In this document: one piece after another, positions 9,531-17,778 of the stretch | Layout of the letters: each line of letters begins with the position of its first letter | Position numbering within the stretch: the first letter of the stretch is position 1 | DNA from: Mesorhizobium loti R88b | Lineage (GTDB): Bacteria; Pseudomonadota; Alphaproteobacteria; Rhizobiales; Rhizobiaceae | Direction of reading: 5' to 3' | Length of the DNA: 64,000 nt | Assembly: GCF_013170845.1 (NCBI RefSeq) | Contig: NZ_CP033367.1 | Span: forward strand, 6,821,001-6,885,000 | The notes under the pieces: generated by a model | What the model was told of the DNA's origin: nothing | Database searches by the model: none | The model's input: only the letters and a program-made list of their open reading frames with translations | Made by a program: the position numbers and the translations under genes

Positions 9531-10772
9531 ATGAACGCAAGTGACTATCTGCAACGCAGCACACTGTATCGGAAGCTGATCCACGGGCCGTATGGCGAGT
9601 TTGCACGCGTTTATGCGGGCAGATTGTCGGACGAAGGCTTCGGTCGGCAATGCACCTGGCGATCGCTAAGCCTATTTCGTGAGTTGAGAGACTGGCATGT
9701 CGGCAACGGGCACGATCTCCAGGATTTAAGCGAAGTTCATGTTGAGCGGTTTCTTGAGCACCGTTCCAAACACTGGAGCATCGATTCGGGCGACCGATCG
9801 GCGCTCCGGCGCTTGCTTGCCGCGTTACGGCAAGAAGGTTTGATACCAACCGCCCTTCCGATTGAGCGCACGGAGTACGAGCAGATTGTTGATGTGTTCG
9901 CGGCTTACCTCACGAATGAGAGAGGGCTCGCCGCCTCGACGGTGGAAAGCCACAAGCTGCTCTCACGCCGATTTCTGCAGGAGGTCTGTCCGGCTGGCGC
10001 AGATGGGTTTGCAGCGCTCACCCCGGAGATCGTCATCGGTTATGTCGAGCGACATGCTCTCGATGGCTCCGCCGACAGCGGCAAGGCGATGTGCGGGGTG
10101 GTGCGCGCCTTCCTGCGCTATTTGCATCTGAAGGGCTTCATTTCGGTGGCCTTGGCCGATTGTGTGCCGTCGATCCGTCGCTGGCGGCTTGCTGGCCTAC
10201 CAACCTTCCTGCCACCACAGAAGGTTCAGGTGGTTCTCGATGCCTGCGATCTGACCACGGCAATGGGGCTTCGCGACTATGCGGTTTTGATGGCGCTGGC
10301 CAAGCTGGGCTTGCGCGCCGGCGAGGTTGCCGCGCTCAGTCTTGACGATATCGATTGGCAGTTGGGCAGTGTCCTCATCCATGGCAAGGGACGGCGGCAA
10401 GCGATGATGCCGCTACGCCACGACGTCGGTGCAGCTATCGTCGCCTACATCCGGCATGGGCGGCCGGCTTCACCGTGTCGCCGGTTATTTCTGCGAATGC
10501 TTGCTCCGCACGTCGGCTTTGCCTCAGGCTGCGCCATCACGATGATCGCGAAGGAGGCCCTCGAGCGGGCGGGTATTCACGGCTATGCGCACCACGGCGC
10601 GCACCTCTTCCGCCACAGCCTTGCGACCGACCTGCTGCGGTCGGGGGCCAGCTTTGCCGAGATCGGCCAGTTGCTTCGTCACCGGAGCATCGACAGCACA
10701 AGGATCTATGCCAAGCTCGACATCGAGAAGCTGCGCGAACTGAGCCTGCCCTGGCCGGGAGGTGTCCAATGA
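9531..10772 (+). CDS. RIT2 tyrosine recombinase A
   Basis: This 413-residue tyrosine recombinase (phage integrase family) is the first of the trio. The core-binding domain spans about residues 115-200. Catalytic residues are Arg262 in LRAGEVAALSLDDIDW, His358 and Arg361 in HLFRHSLATDL, the His in LLRHRSIDSTRIY, and Tyr393. AAGGAGAGG lies about 9 bases before ATG 9531. Its stop overlaps the next ATG. It should cut and rejoin the element ends, presumably together with its two partners. Confidence 0.9.
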   Translation: MNASDYLQRSTLYRKLIHGPYGEFARVYAGRLSDEGFGRQCTWRSLSLFRELRDWHVGNGHDLQDLSEVHVERFLEHRSKHWSIDSGDRSALRRLLAALRQEGLIPTALPIERTEYEQIVDVFAAYLTNERGLAASTVESHKLLSRRFLQEVCPAGADGFAALTPEIVIGYVERHALDGSADSGKAMCGVVRAFLRYLHLKGFISVALADCVPSIRRWRLAGLPTFLPPQKVQVVLDACDLTTAMGLRDYAVLMALAKLGLRAGEVAALSLDDIDWQLGSVLIHGKGRRQAMMPLRHDVGAAIVAYIRHGRPASPCRRLFLRMLAPHVGFASGCAITMIAKEALERAGIHGYAHHGAHLFRHSLATDLLRSGASFAEIGQLLRHRSIDSTRIYAKLDIEKLRELSLPWPGGVQ

Positions 10773-11692
10773 GCCGTCTTCGAACAGCGCTCGAGCGCTA
10801 TGTGGGCATGCGCCAGGGATTGGGATACAAGTATCATGGCCCCGCTCGACGGTTGTCGGATTTCGTCACCTTCATGGAGGCTCGCGGCGCCGAGACCGTC
10901 ACCACGGCGCTGGCAATGAAGTGGGTGACGTTGATCGGCCAACAACCGAGTTGGTCCATCCGCCTAACCGATGTGCGCTGCTTCGCTCAGCACCTCGCTC
11001 ATTTCGACCCCATGACGGAAGTGCCACCTCAAGACGCTGTGTCGCCGGCGCGGCGTGCAAAGCCCTACATCTATAACGATGCTGAGATCACGGCGCTTCT
11101 GGCGGCGGCACTGTCGCTGCCGCCGGCCAACGCCCTGCGTCGCTGGACATATCATTGTCTGTTCGGATTGATAGCGGTCGCCGGGCTACGCCATTCCGAA
11201 GCGCTCGACCTGCGCCGAGACGACGTCGATCTCGACCAAGGTATCCTCACCATTCGGGAGACGAAGTTCGGCAAGTCGCGGCTGGTCCCGCTCCATGCCA
11301 CGACGGTCGCCGTGCTGTCGGACTATGCCGCGCGACGCGACGTGCATCTCGTCGCACCTCGTAGCCCCTATTTCTTTGTCGCCGAGCAGGGCGGCAGATT
11401 GCTGCACCAATACGTGCACCGGGTGTTCTGGCAGCTGTCGCGACAGATCGGTCTGCGGCAGCGGGGGCAGCGCAATGGTCCGCGGATTCACGATCTTCGT
11501 CACCGTTTCGCTGTCCAGGCCCTGACCAACTGGTATCGTGCGGGCGAAGATGTCGAGCGGGAACTGCCAGTCCTCTCGACCTTTCTCGGCCACGCCAATG
11601 TTCGCGACACCTACTGGTATCTATCCGCCGCGCCGGAGCTAATGACCCATGCCGCGCGACTGCTGGATGAGCGGTGGGAGGTTCGCTCATGA
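10769..11692 (+). CDS. RIT2 tyrosine recombinase B
   Basis: This 307-residue recombinase starts at an ATG that overlaps the stop of recombinase A (ATGA). It has the catalytic Arg in AGLRHSEALDLRRDDVDLD, HDLRHRFAV (HxxR) and FLGHANVRDTYWYLS with the last His and Tyr. GGAGG precedes the start by 5-6 bases. All catalytic positions are present. Confidence 0.9.
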   Translation: MSRLRTALERYVGMRQGLGYKYHGPARRLSDFVTFMEARGAETVTTALAMKWVTLIGQQPSWSIRLTDVRCFAQHLAHFDPMTEVPPQDAVSPARRAKPYIYNDAEITALLAAALSLPPANALRRWTYHCLFGLIAVAGLRHSEALDLRRDDVDLDQGILTIRETKFGKSRLVPLHATTVAVLSDYAARRDVHLVAPRSPYFFVAEQGGRLLHQYVHRVFWQLSRQIGLRQRGQRNGPRIHDLRHRFAVQALTNWYRAGEDVERELPVLSTFLGHANVRDTYWYLSAAPELMTHAARLLDERWEVRS

Positions 11693-12690
11693 GTGCCTCG
11701 AACGATCTGGCCGTGCTGATCGAGCGGTGGTTCACCGATCGGCTCATGCGACATCGAGGCGTAAGCTCCAACACCATCGCCTCCTACCGCGACACCTTCC
11801 GGCTCCTGTTTGCATTCGCGCAGACACGCCTTGGCAGGTCTCCGTCGCAGTTGACACTGCGGGATTTGGACGCGCCTTTCATCGGCGCATTCCTGGAGGA
11901 CCTCGAGACACTGCGATCCGCCTCAGTGAGGACCCGGAACCTCCGCCTCACGGCCATTCGGTCTTTCTTCAGATATGCGTCGTTCGAGGAGCCGGCCCAT
12001 AGCGCCCAGATTCATCGCGTGCTCGCGATCCCGAGCAAGCGATGCGACAAGCGACAGCTTCAGTTTCTCACCAGGCCCGAGATTGAAGCGATCCTGGCCT
12101 GTCCGGATCGCAGCACATGGCTGGGACGGCGTGATCACACTCTGCTGTTGCTGGCCGCGCAAACGGGGTTGCGGGTCTCGGAGATCATCGATCTCGACCG
12201 GCACTCGGTGATGCTGGGGCACGGTGCCCACGTGCGATGCGTTGGCAAGGGCCGCAAGGAGCGAAGTACGCCGCTCACCAAGGTTGCACAGCAAGCCCTT
12301 CGGGGCTGGCTCAACGAGCCCAGGAAGCGGGGTGCAACGGCTCTCTTCCCGAACATGCACGGCAGCAAGCTGAGCGCCGACGGCGTGCAGGCGCTGCTGA
12401 ACAAATATGTCGCCAAGGCTCGCGAACACTGCGTCACCCTCCGCTCGAAGCGGGTGTCGCCCCATGTTTTGAGGCACAGCGCTGCCATGGAGCTGCTGCA
12501 GGCGGGCGTCGATTGTTCGGTCATCGCCCTATGGCTGGGCCATGAGGCGATGGAAACGACGCTGACCTATCTTCACGCACATCTTGAGCTGAAGGAATCC
12601 GCACTTGCCAAGCTGAAGCCATACGAACGCGCAAAGGCCGAACGATTTCGACCAAACGACCGGCTTCTTGAGTTCCTGAACGCCCTTTGA
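11689..12690 (+). CDS. RIT2 tyrosine recombinase C
   Basis: This is the third member, 333 residues, with its ATG overlapping the stop of recombinase B. Motifs are SNTIASYRDTFRLLFAFAQ in the core-binding domain, TGLRVSEIIDLDR with Arg, HVLRHSAAMELLQAGV with HxxR, and WLGHEAMETTLTYLHAH with His and Tyr. It is the intact counterpart of the truncated RIT1 gene at 5735. Confidence 0.9.
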   Translation: MSASNDLAVLIERWFTDRLMRHRGVSSNTIASYRDTFRLLFAFAQTRLGRSPSQLTLRDLDAPFIGAFLEDLETLRSASVRTRNLRLTAIRSFFRYASFEEPAHSAQIHRVLAIPSKRCDKRQLQFLTRPEIEAILACPDRSTWLGRRDHTLLLLAAQTGLRVSEIIDLDRHSVMLGHGAHVRCVGKGRKERSTPLTKVAQQALRGWLNEPRKRGATALFPNMHGSKLSADGVQALLNKYVAKAREHCVTLRSKRVSPHVLRHSAAMELLQAGVDCSVIALWLGHEAMETTLTYLHAHLELKESALAKLKPYERAKAERFRPNDRLLEFLNAL

Positions 12691-12810
12691 GCATGAGAAC
12701 TATGCCGAGTGTCAACGACCGGTTCTTGGTCGAAATGGCGGGCAAAGCGCTTCATACCGCCATGATCGGAAGAGGCGCTCGGCATAGTTCGGCAGTCGGC
12801 ATAAACCGCC

Positions 12811-12924
12811 AAGATGAACCTGGTCGATCCGCACGCCTGGCTCCCCCAGACCCTCGATCGCATCGCTGATGGCTGGCCAAACAGCGGTATCGACGCCCTC
12901 ATGCCCTGGAATTGCCAAAGCTGA
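12811..12924 (+). pseudogene. IS66 tnpC, piece C (C-terminus)
   Basis: After RIT2 the reading KMNLVDPHAWLPQTLDRIAD and a short tail to TGA completes IS66 TnpC. The family ends with exactly this type of sequence (NDVDPxAYLxxxLxRIxxGxP). Two RIT insertions in one transposase gene are thus documented by pieces A, B and C. Confidence 0.85.
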
Positions 12925-12939
12925 ACGGCCTCAACTGCC

Positions 12940-13276
12940 CGCTTACGGCCGATCACGGCGCTCGCCTTCCGCGCCACGATCGACCGGCCTGAGCGGTTCG
13001 GCTCGTCGCAGGCGGTGGGGGCGCATCTGGGACTGACGCCGGCACGCTACCAGTCCGGCGAAACCGACATCCAGGGAAAGGTCAGCCGATGCGGCGACGA
13101 ACTTGCACGCACCGCGCTTTATGAGGCGGCCCACACACTGCTGGTGCGATCGAAGAAGTGGTCGAGCCTCAGAGCATGGGGCATGAACATCGCCAGGCGG
13201 CGCGGCATGGCACGAGCCCGAGTCGCGGTCGCCCGCAAACTGGCCGTCATTCTGCATGGCATGTGGGCCGACGCGA
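12940..13276 (+). pseudogene. IS1111-group transposase, 3' third only
   Basis: [20 protein letters not shown] through [20 protein letters not shown] to [10 protein letters not shown] matches the C-terminal third of the complete transposase at 58423-59460. The first two thirds are missing, and the fragment begins right after the IS66 end. The 3' non-coding tail of the element follows to about 13510. Confidence 0.85.
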
Positions 13277-13510
13277 CCGAGCGCTTTGGAAAGGGCGACG
13301 CCCGGATCGTTCCCTGGGGGACGATGGGCGAGGCGATCTCGTTGAGAGTCCCGAACCTGCCGGCCCAAGCGCGGCAAGGTCGTGAAACAGATTGAGACGT
13401 CGGCGGCCCAAGCGCTGACCGCGAAAAGAAGCGAGTGACCCACGGAACGGTCAAGAAAAAAGTGCAGGAGCATCTTGACCAAACGACCCCACAGAGAAGG
13501 CTCTCAGATT
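13277..13510 (+). other. IS1111 3' non-coding tail, second copy
   Basis: This stretch is similar in blocks to 59461-59740: GGATCGTTCCC, GGGGACGATGGGC, GGCGATCTCGTT, ACAGATTGAGACG and GAAGCGAGTGACCC appear in the same order. The middle is more variable. The subterminal repeat is altered (GACCCCACAGA). See the candidate RNA at 59461. Confidence 0.6.
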
Positions 13511-13654
13511 TAAGTGGACGCTTGGCGAATGAAGTATCTGGCTATGGAGCAGCCGTCGACGGTTGATGCGAGAAGGCCGTCTTCAGACAAAAGACCAGGA
13601 TATCACTTGAGCGATGGCTATGTCGGTTTGAATTTAGTCATCGTTGGTGGGTTC

Positions 13655-14833
13655 TCAAGTGCATGAGAAGAGCTTGCGCTCCATGCAGGTTAGGCGTTCC
13701 GGGCCTTGTTCCGTCACCAGCACGGTCTCGCTAAAGCCCATACCGGCTGCCATCATCAGCATATGAAATACCATTCCCGGCTCCAGGACCCATTCCACGC
13801 CCGGCACGAACTCGCGGATAAATTCGCCGGCGGAGGGGCGGTAGTTGAGACCAAGCGAATAACCGGAACGGTTGGTATATGTCTTGCGAAGCCCCGTTGC
13901 CAGCAGCGGCTCGCGGCAAGCTCGGTCAATCACGCTGGCTGGTGTGCCCGGCCGCATCAACGCGATGGCATCGTCTTGCACGCGGATGATTGTCTCAGCG
14001 ATGTGCTGCTGCTCAGCGCTGGGCTGCCCAACAATGGCGGTACGCATCAAACGTGCCCAGTAATGTTGATGTAGCCCGTTGAGCTCAAAGTAGACAGTAT
14101 CACCTCGTTCCAAGCGACGGTCCGAATAGCCGCCATGTATGAGATTTGTTCGATTGCCGGAAGTGATGACACCGCCCAGCCCCATCGCCGGCGACCCGCC
14201 TTTCACCAATGCGCTCCACACCTCATTGGCAATCTGCCGCTCCGTGACACCGAGTGCGATAGCCTCGATGCCAGCATGCATGCCTGCTTCAACCAAGCGC
14301 GAGGCGCCCCGCAGATAATCTATTTCTCGCGGCGATTTTATCAGGCGGAGGTGGTCGACAATGCGCGGCTCTGCGACAACGCTTGCATCGCACAGCACCC
14401 TCTGCAGTACCGTCCGTCGTTCCGGTGTCAAGAACCATGAGTGGTCATCCACACCTACCCGTCCTTCTGCCGAGCCGAGGCCTTCCAGAGCTCTGCGCGC
14501 CGTGTCGAGCCAAGCGGCGAGCGGATCTGCAACATCTGAATAGGTCGCGTGGCTTTTCACCCAGGACGTACTTTGCGCCGCCGGGACTTCCACATCACGC
14601 AAGATCAGCACCGGGTCGCCGCTGCCGGGAACCGCTAAAGCATGGTAGGAAAAATAACCAACACCATGTAGACCACTGAGATAGTAGATGTTTTCAGGCT
14701 GATGTAGGAGTAGCACTGGAAGATCGTGCTTTACCATCTCTTCCTGCGTGCGCTGCACCCGCGCCCGATATTCCTCTGCAGGGAAATTCATCTCGGTGTT
14801 AACAGGTTCATTCAGCGTCGGAGATGTATTCAT
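13655..14833 (-). CDS. M24-family (pita-bread fold) hydrolase, EutD/DoeA-creatinase type, copy 1
   Basis: The 392-residue product has the N-terminal creatinase-like domain (EEYRARVQRTQEEMVKHDL, PENIYYLSGL) and the C-terminal M24 domain. In that domain the usual metal-binding Asp-Asp are replaced (GDTVYFELNGLHQHYWARLM), as in metal-independent creatinase and ectoine hydrolase. SETVLVTEQGPERLT is the C-terminal motif. It is the last gene of the transporter operon at 18966-13655, 6 bp after the permease, so its substrate is probably what the transporter imports. Its last ~400 bp are nearly identical to copy 2 (20713). The substrate is unknown; amidine or cyclic amidine hydrolysis is inference. 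Confidence 0.8.
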   Translation of the reverse strand: MNTSPTLNEPVNTEMNFPAEEYRARVQRTQEEMVKHDLPVLLLHQPENIYYLSGLHGVGYFSYHALAVPGSGDPVLILRDVEVPAAQSTSWVKSHATYSDVADPLAAWLDTARRALEGLGSAEGRVGVDDHSWFLTPERRTVLQRVLCDASVVAEPRIVDHLRLIKSPREIDYLRGASRLVEAGMHAGIEAIALGVTERQIANEVWSALVKGGSPAMGLGGVITSGNRTNLIHGGYSDRRLERGDTVYFELNGLHQHYWARLMRTAIVGQPSAEQQHIAETIIRVQDDAIALMRPGTPASVIDRACREPLLATGLRKTYTNRSGYSLGLNYRPSAGEFIREFVPGVEWVLEPGMVFHMLMMAAGMGFSETVLVTEQGPERLTCMERKLFSCT

Positions 14834-14839
14834 TGGAGA

Positions 14840-16651
14840 CTATCTCACTTGTTGGGCTTGCCGTTCACCCGCTTGGCGGAATATGGCCACACTGACATAG
14901 ATAAAAATCGTGAACGCGATCAATAGACTGGACACCGCAGCAATCGTTGGCGTGATCTCTTCCCGAATTCCCGACCACATTTTGATCGGCAGAGTAGTAG
15001 TATCTGGGCCACTCAAGTAAAGTGATAGCACGACCTCATCGAACGATGATAAGAATGCAAAAAATCCGGAGACTATCAAAGCTGGACGAATAAGAGGGAG
15101 CACGATTCGCCATATCGTAACGACCCTTGACGCTCCCAAACTAGCAGCCGCATATTCAAGTATTATATTTTGTGATTGTAGACTTGCGGCGACGATCAAC
15201 ACTACTAGTGGAACGGCGCCTATGCTGTGCGCCGTCACAAGCGCGAACGACGTGTTGATAAGATGCAGTCGCGCAAAGAGAAAGTAGAGAGCCACCGCAT
15301 TAACAATCGACGGCACGATCATCGGTGCGAGCAAGAGCTGGTATCCGATTCGGCGCATTCGCGGGCTGCCGCGCACGAGTGCCATTGCAGCCGCTGAACC
15401 AATGGCAAGACTTAGACATGCCACAGCTATTCCAACTCCCAAACTCTCCCAGGTCGCAGAAACCCACGCAGCGCTAGTGAAATAGGCCTGGTACCATTGC
15501 AGCGACAGGCCGGGGGGCGGAAAGTCGAGGAAGCGCGAAGAGCTGAATGAGATCGGGACAATGATTAGGATCGGGCTGACAAGGAAGGCAACAAGGAGCA
15601 AGCTTAATCCGCGCAGCAGCTTTCTGCCCGGCGCCAGACGCTCCCAGCCTCTACCGATACCGGCGGGAAAGCGGATTCCATGTCCGACGCCACGCACTAA
15701 GGCGGCAACGAAATCAATGAGTTGAATGTATGCGCTAGTTGAATGACGCGCGGTGTGGCCCGCAGAGTGGGCAGTACTCTGATTAGAACTGAGCAGGCGC
15801 TCGCTATCGACGAAACGGTTGGAAATCGAATAAAGTACGAGCGTGATCGCAAGCAGCACGGTGGCAGCGGTGGCCGCAAGCGGCCAATTGAGCGTGCCGT
15901 TTACATAACTGTCGATTTGCATTGGCAGTATCATCGTGTTCGGACCGTCGAGCAGTACGGGCGTGATGTAGAACCCAAGTGCGAACACGAAGACCAGTAG
16001 GCCGGCTGCGATAACACCCGGAGCGCTCAACGGAAAGAACACGCGCCAAAAATTTTGTGCCGCGGAGGCTCCTAGAGAGGCAGCAGCACGCGTCAGACTG
16101 TATGGAATCCCTTTCATCACGCTAATGAGCACCAGCACCGTATAGGGCATGAGGATGTAGACCATAGCTACGAGTACGCTGAACTGATTGTAGATAAGGT
16201 CGACAGGGCGCTCAGTAAGGCCAGTTGCCATTAGCAGCTGATTGATTACACCAAAACGCCCCAGAAGCACCATCCATGCATATGTGCGCACGAGGTAGCT
16301 GGTAAAGAACGGCAGAACGACCGCAAGCAGTAGCGCCGCGGCGACCCAAGTGCGCGCCGAGACTATCCAGTAGGCTAGCGGATAGCCTAGTAGAAGGCAG
16401 ATCAATGTAACCTTTGTTGCGAGTGCGAAGGTGCGGGCTAGAATAATCCAGTTCGTTGGGTTATCCAAAAACTCGTGGTAATGCGCGAAGGTTGGCCCGG
16501 GATCGAGCAGGCTGAGAGAGAGCAGACCGGAAAGCGGGATGAAGAAGAAAACCCCAAGCAGAAGCGCTGCTGGAGCAAGTAAGAGCGAGGCTTCCCGGTT
16601 GTTGACCGGCCATGCGATGGCCGATCTCACAACATGGTATGGAGTAGCCAT
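14840..16651 (-). CDS. ABC transporter permease, two permease domains fused
   Basis: The 603-residue inner membrane protein contains two BPD_transp_1 halves, each with about six hydrophobic segments and an EAA loop (RAAASLGASAAQNFWRVFFP at about residues 190-210, and EYAAASLGASRVVTIWRIVL in the second half). They resemble PotB and PotC of the spermidine/putrescine type and are here in one chain. ATG shares a base with the stop of the binding protein (TAATG), so translation is coupled. It forms the membrane channel with the ATPase at 17779. Confidence 0.9.
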   Translation of the reverse strand: MATPYHVVRSAIAWPVNNREASLLLAPAALLLGVFFFIPLSGLLSLSLLDPGPTFAHYHEFLDNPTNWIILARTFALATKVTLICLLLGYPLAYWIVSARTWVAAALLLAVVLPFFTSYLVRTYAWMVLLGRFGVINQLLMATGLTERPVDLIYNQFSVLVAMVYILMPYTVLVLISVMKGIPYSLTRAAASLGASAAQNFWRVFFPLSAPGVIAAGLLVFVFALGFYITPVLLDGPNTMILPMQIDSYVNGTLNWPLAATAATVLLAITLVLYSISNRFVDSERLLSSNQSTAHSAGHTARHSTSAYIQLIDFVAALVRGVGHGIRFPAGIGRGWERLAPGRKLLRGLSLLLVAFLVSPILIIVPISFSSSRFLDFPPPGLSLQWYQAYFTSAAWVSATWESLGVGIAVACLSLAIGSAAAMALVRGSPRMRRIGYQLLLAPMIVPSIVNAVALYFLFARLHLINTSFALVTAHSIGAVPLVVLIVAASLQSQNIILEYAAASLGASRVVTIWRIVLPLIRPALIVSGFFAFLSSFDEVVLSLYLSGPDTTTLPIKMWSGIREEITPTIAAVSSLLIAFTIFIYVSVAIFRQAGERQAQQVR

Positions 16652-17766
16652 TAGCTAGCCGTCCATTTTATCCAGCGCTCAACGAGAATTTCTGTATTAG
16701 ATTTGCCAGATAAATCTTTAGTTTCCCAGTATGACAGGTCGCGGAAGAACTGTTTAGCAATGTTCTCAGGAGTTGTGGGAAGGTCTGCAGCAACCTTTGG
16801 GTCGATGTACTTGAAAGCCGCACGGTTCATTGGACCATAGAAGATGAGATTGTTTAGACGCGCTTGCGCCTGCGCGGAGGCTTGGTAGGCCACAAACCGC
16901 ATGGCCGCGGCCCGATTTTTTGCTCCCCGCGGCACGACCCAGTAGACCGGGCTAAGCTCCCCCTCATTCCATTGGTAATCAACGGCGGCACCCTGTGTCT
17001 TCAGGGCTGCCATTCGACCATTATATGCCGAGGACATCGAGACTTCACGGTTCGACAGGAGCTGACCGGGTTCGGCTCCGACACTCCAGAATTTGGTTAT
17101 GTGCGACTTGATGCGATCGAGGGACGCGAATCCGGAGTCGAAGTCGATTGGATACAGCTTGTCCTTCGGCACCCCGGCCGCCAGCAATGCAAATTCGATT
17201 GTCGTGACATCCGAGTTCGAACACGTTTTAAGAGAGCGTGGCCCCGGAAACTTGTCGGCGTCCCAAAACTCAGCCCATGAGCGCGGGCGTGGCTTGTTCG
17301 CCGGGTATTCGGTCGTCGAGAACGCCATAACGGTGCTATAGACGTACGAGCCTACGCCGTATGTTGTCTTTGCTTCCGGCACAAGGTTGTCCAGTGTTTC
17401 CTTATCGAAAACGCCATAGTCTATTTCCTCGAGGTACTTTGACGCATCCGGTCGAAAAGCGAAGGTGTCGACCTCCGCTACATCCCACTGCACGTTGTTG
17501 CTGTCGACCTGCGCCTTGAGTTTCGCGTCATCTTCCGGGGACACGTAAGTCACCGTGATCCCTGTTTCTTGCTGGAAGGGATCAATTATTGCCTTGCGGA
17601 TCGACTCCTCATAGGATCCACCGCCGGAGACTACGACAAGTTTCGATTCTTGCGCCCGTAAAATGCCTGGAGCGCCAATCGCAAGCGCCGCTCCGCTGGT
17701 CGCAGTACCAATTAGCTTTAACGTCTGACGCCGGGTCGGTCGGCTGGGGTTGATGTTGTACGTCAT
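16651..17766 (-). CDS. ABC transporter substrate-binding protein (PotD-like), Tat signal
   Basis: This 371-residue extracellular solute-binding protein begins with a twin-arginine type leader (PTRRQTLKLIGTATSGAALA, then an AQ cleavage region). The mature part starts SKLVVVSGGGSYEESIRKAI, and PFQQETGITVTYVSPEDDAK fits the polyamine/iron/betaine-type SBP_bac_8 fold. It delivers its ligand in the periplasm to the fused permease. The ligand cannot be read from sequence. Confidence 0.88.
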   Translation of the reverse strand: MTYNINPSRPTRRQTLKLIGTATSGAALAIGAPGILRAQESKLVVVSGGGSYEESIRKAIIDPFQQETGITVTYVSPEDDAKLKAQVDSNNVQWDVAEVDTFAFRPDASKYLEEIDYGVFDKETLDNLVPEAKTTYGVGSYVYSTVMAFSTTEYPANKPRPRSWAEFWDADKFPGPRSLKTCSNSDVTTIEFALLAAGVPKDKLYPIDFDSGFASLDRIKSHITKFWSVGAEPGQLLSNREVSMSSAYNGRMAALKTQGAAVDYQWNEGELSPVYWVVPRGAKNRAAAMRFVAYQASAQAQARLNNLIFYGPMNRAAFKYIDPKVAADLPTTPENIAKQFFRDLSYWETKDLSGKSNTEILVERWIKWTAS

Positions 17767-17778
17767 GAGATCATTCCC

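Larger units (their letters stand above)
9381..12810 (+). mobile_element. RIT element 2 (recombinase-in-trio), apparently intact
   Basis: A 3.4-kb block is inserted in the same IS66 gene: GGCCACCTGC on the left joins AAGATGAACC on the right to restore the TnpC reading ATC-KMN. It holds three complete tyrosine recombinase genes coupled by ATGA overlaps. The ends are rich in TATGCCG boxes in both orientations. No target duplication is obvious. The composition is what is known for RIT elements. Confidence 0.85.

Noticed and set aside
9531..12690. Reading the RIT2 genes as a phage integrase module of a genomic island
   Set aside because: Three coupled recombinases between inverted ends and precise interruption of IS66 fit a RIT element. 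No tRNA attachment site is present.
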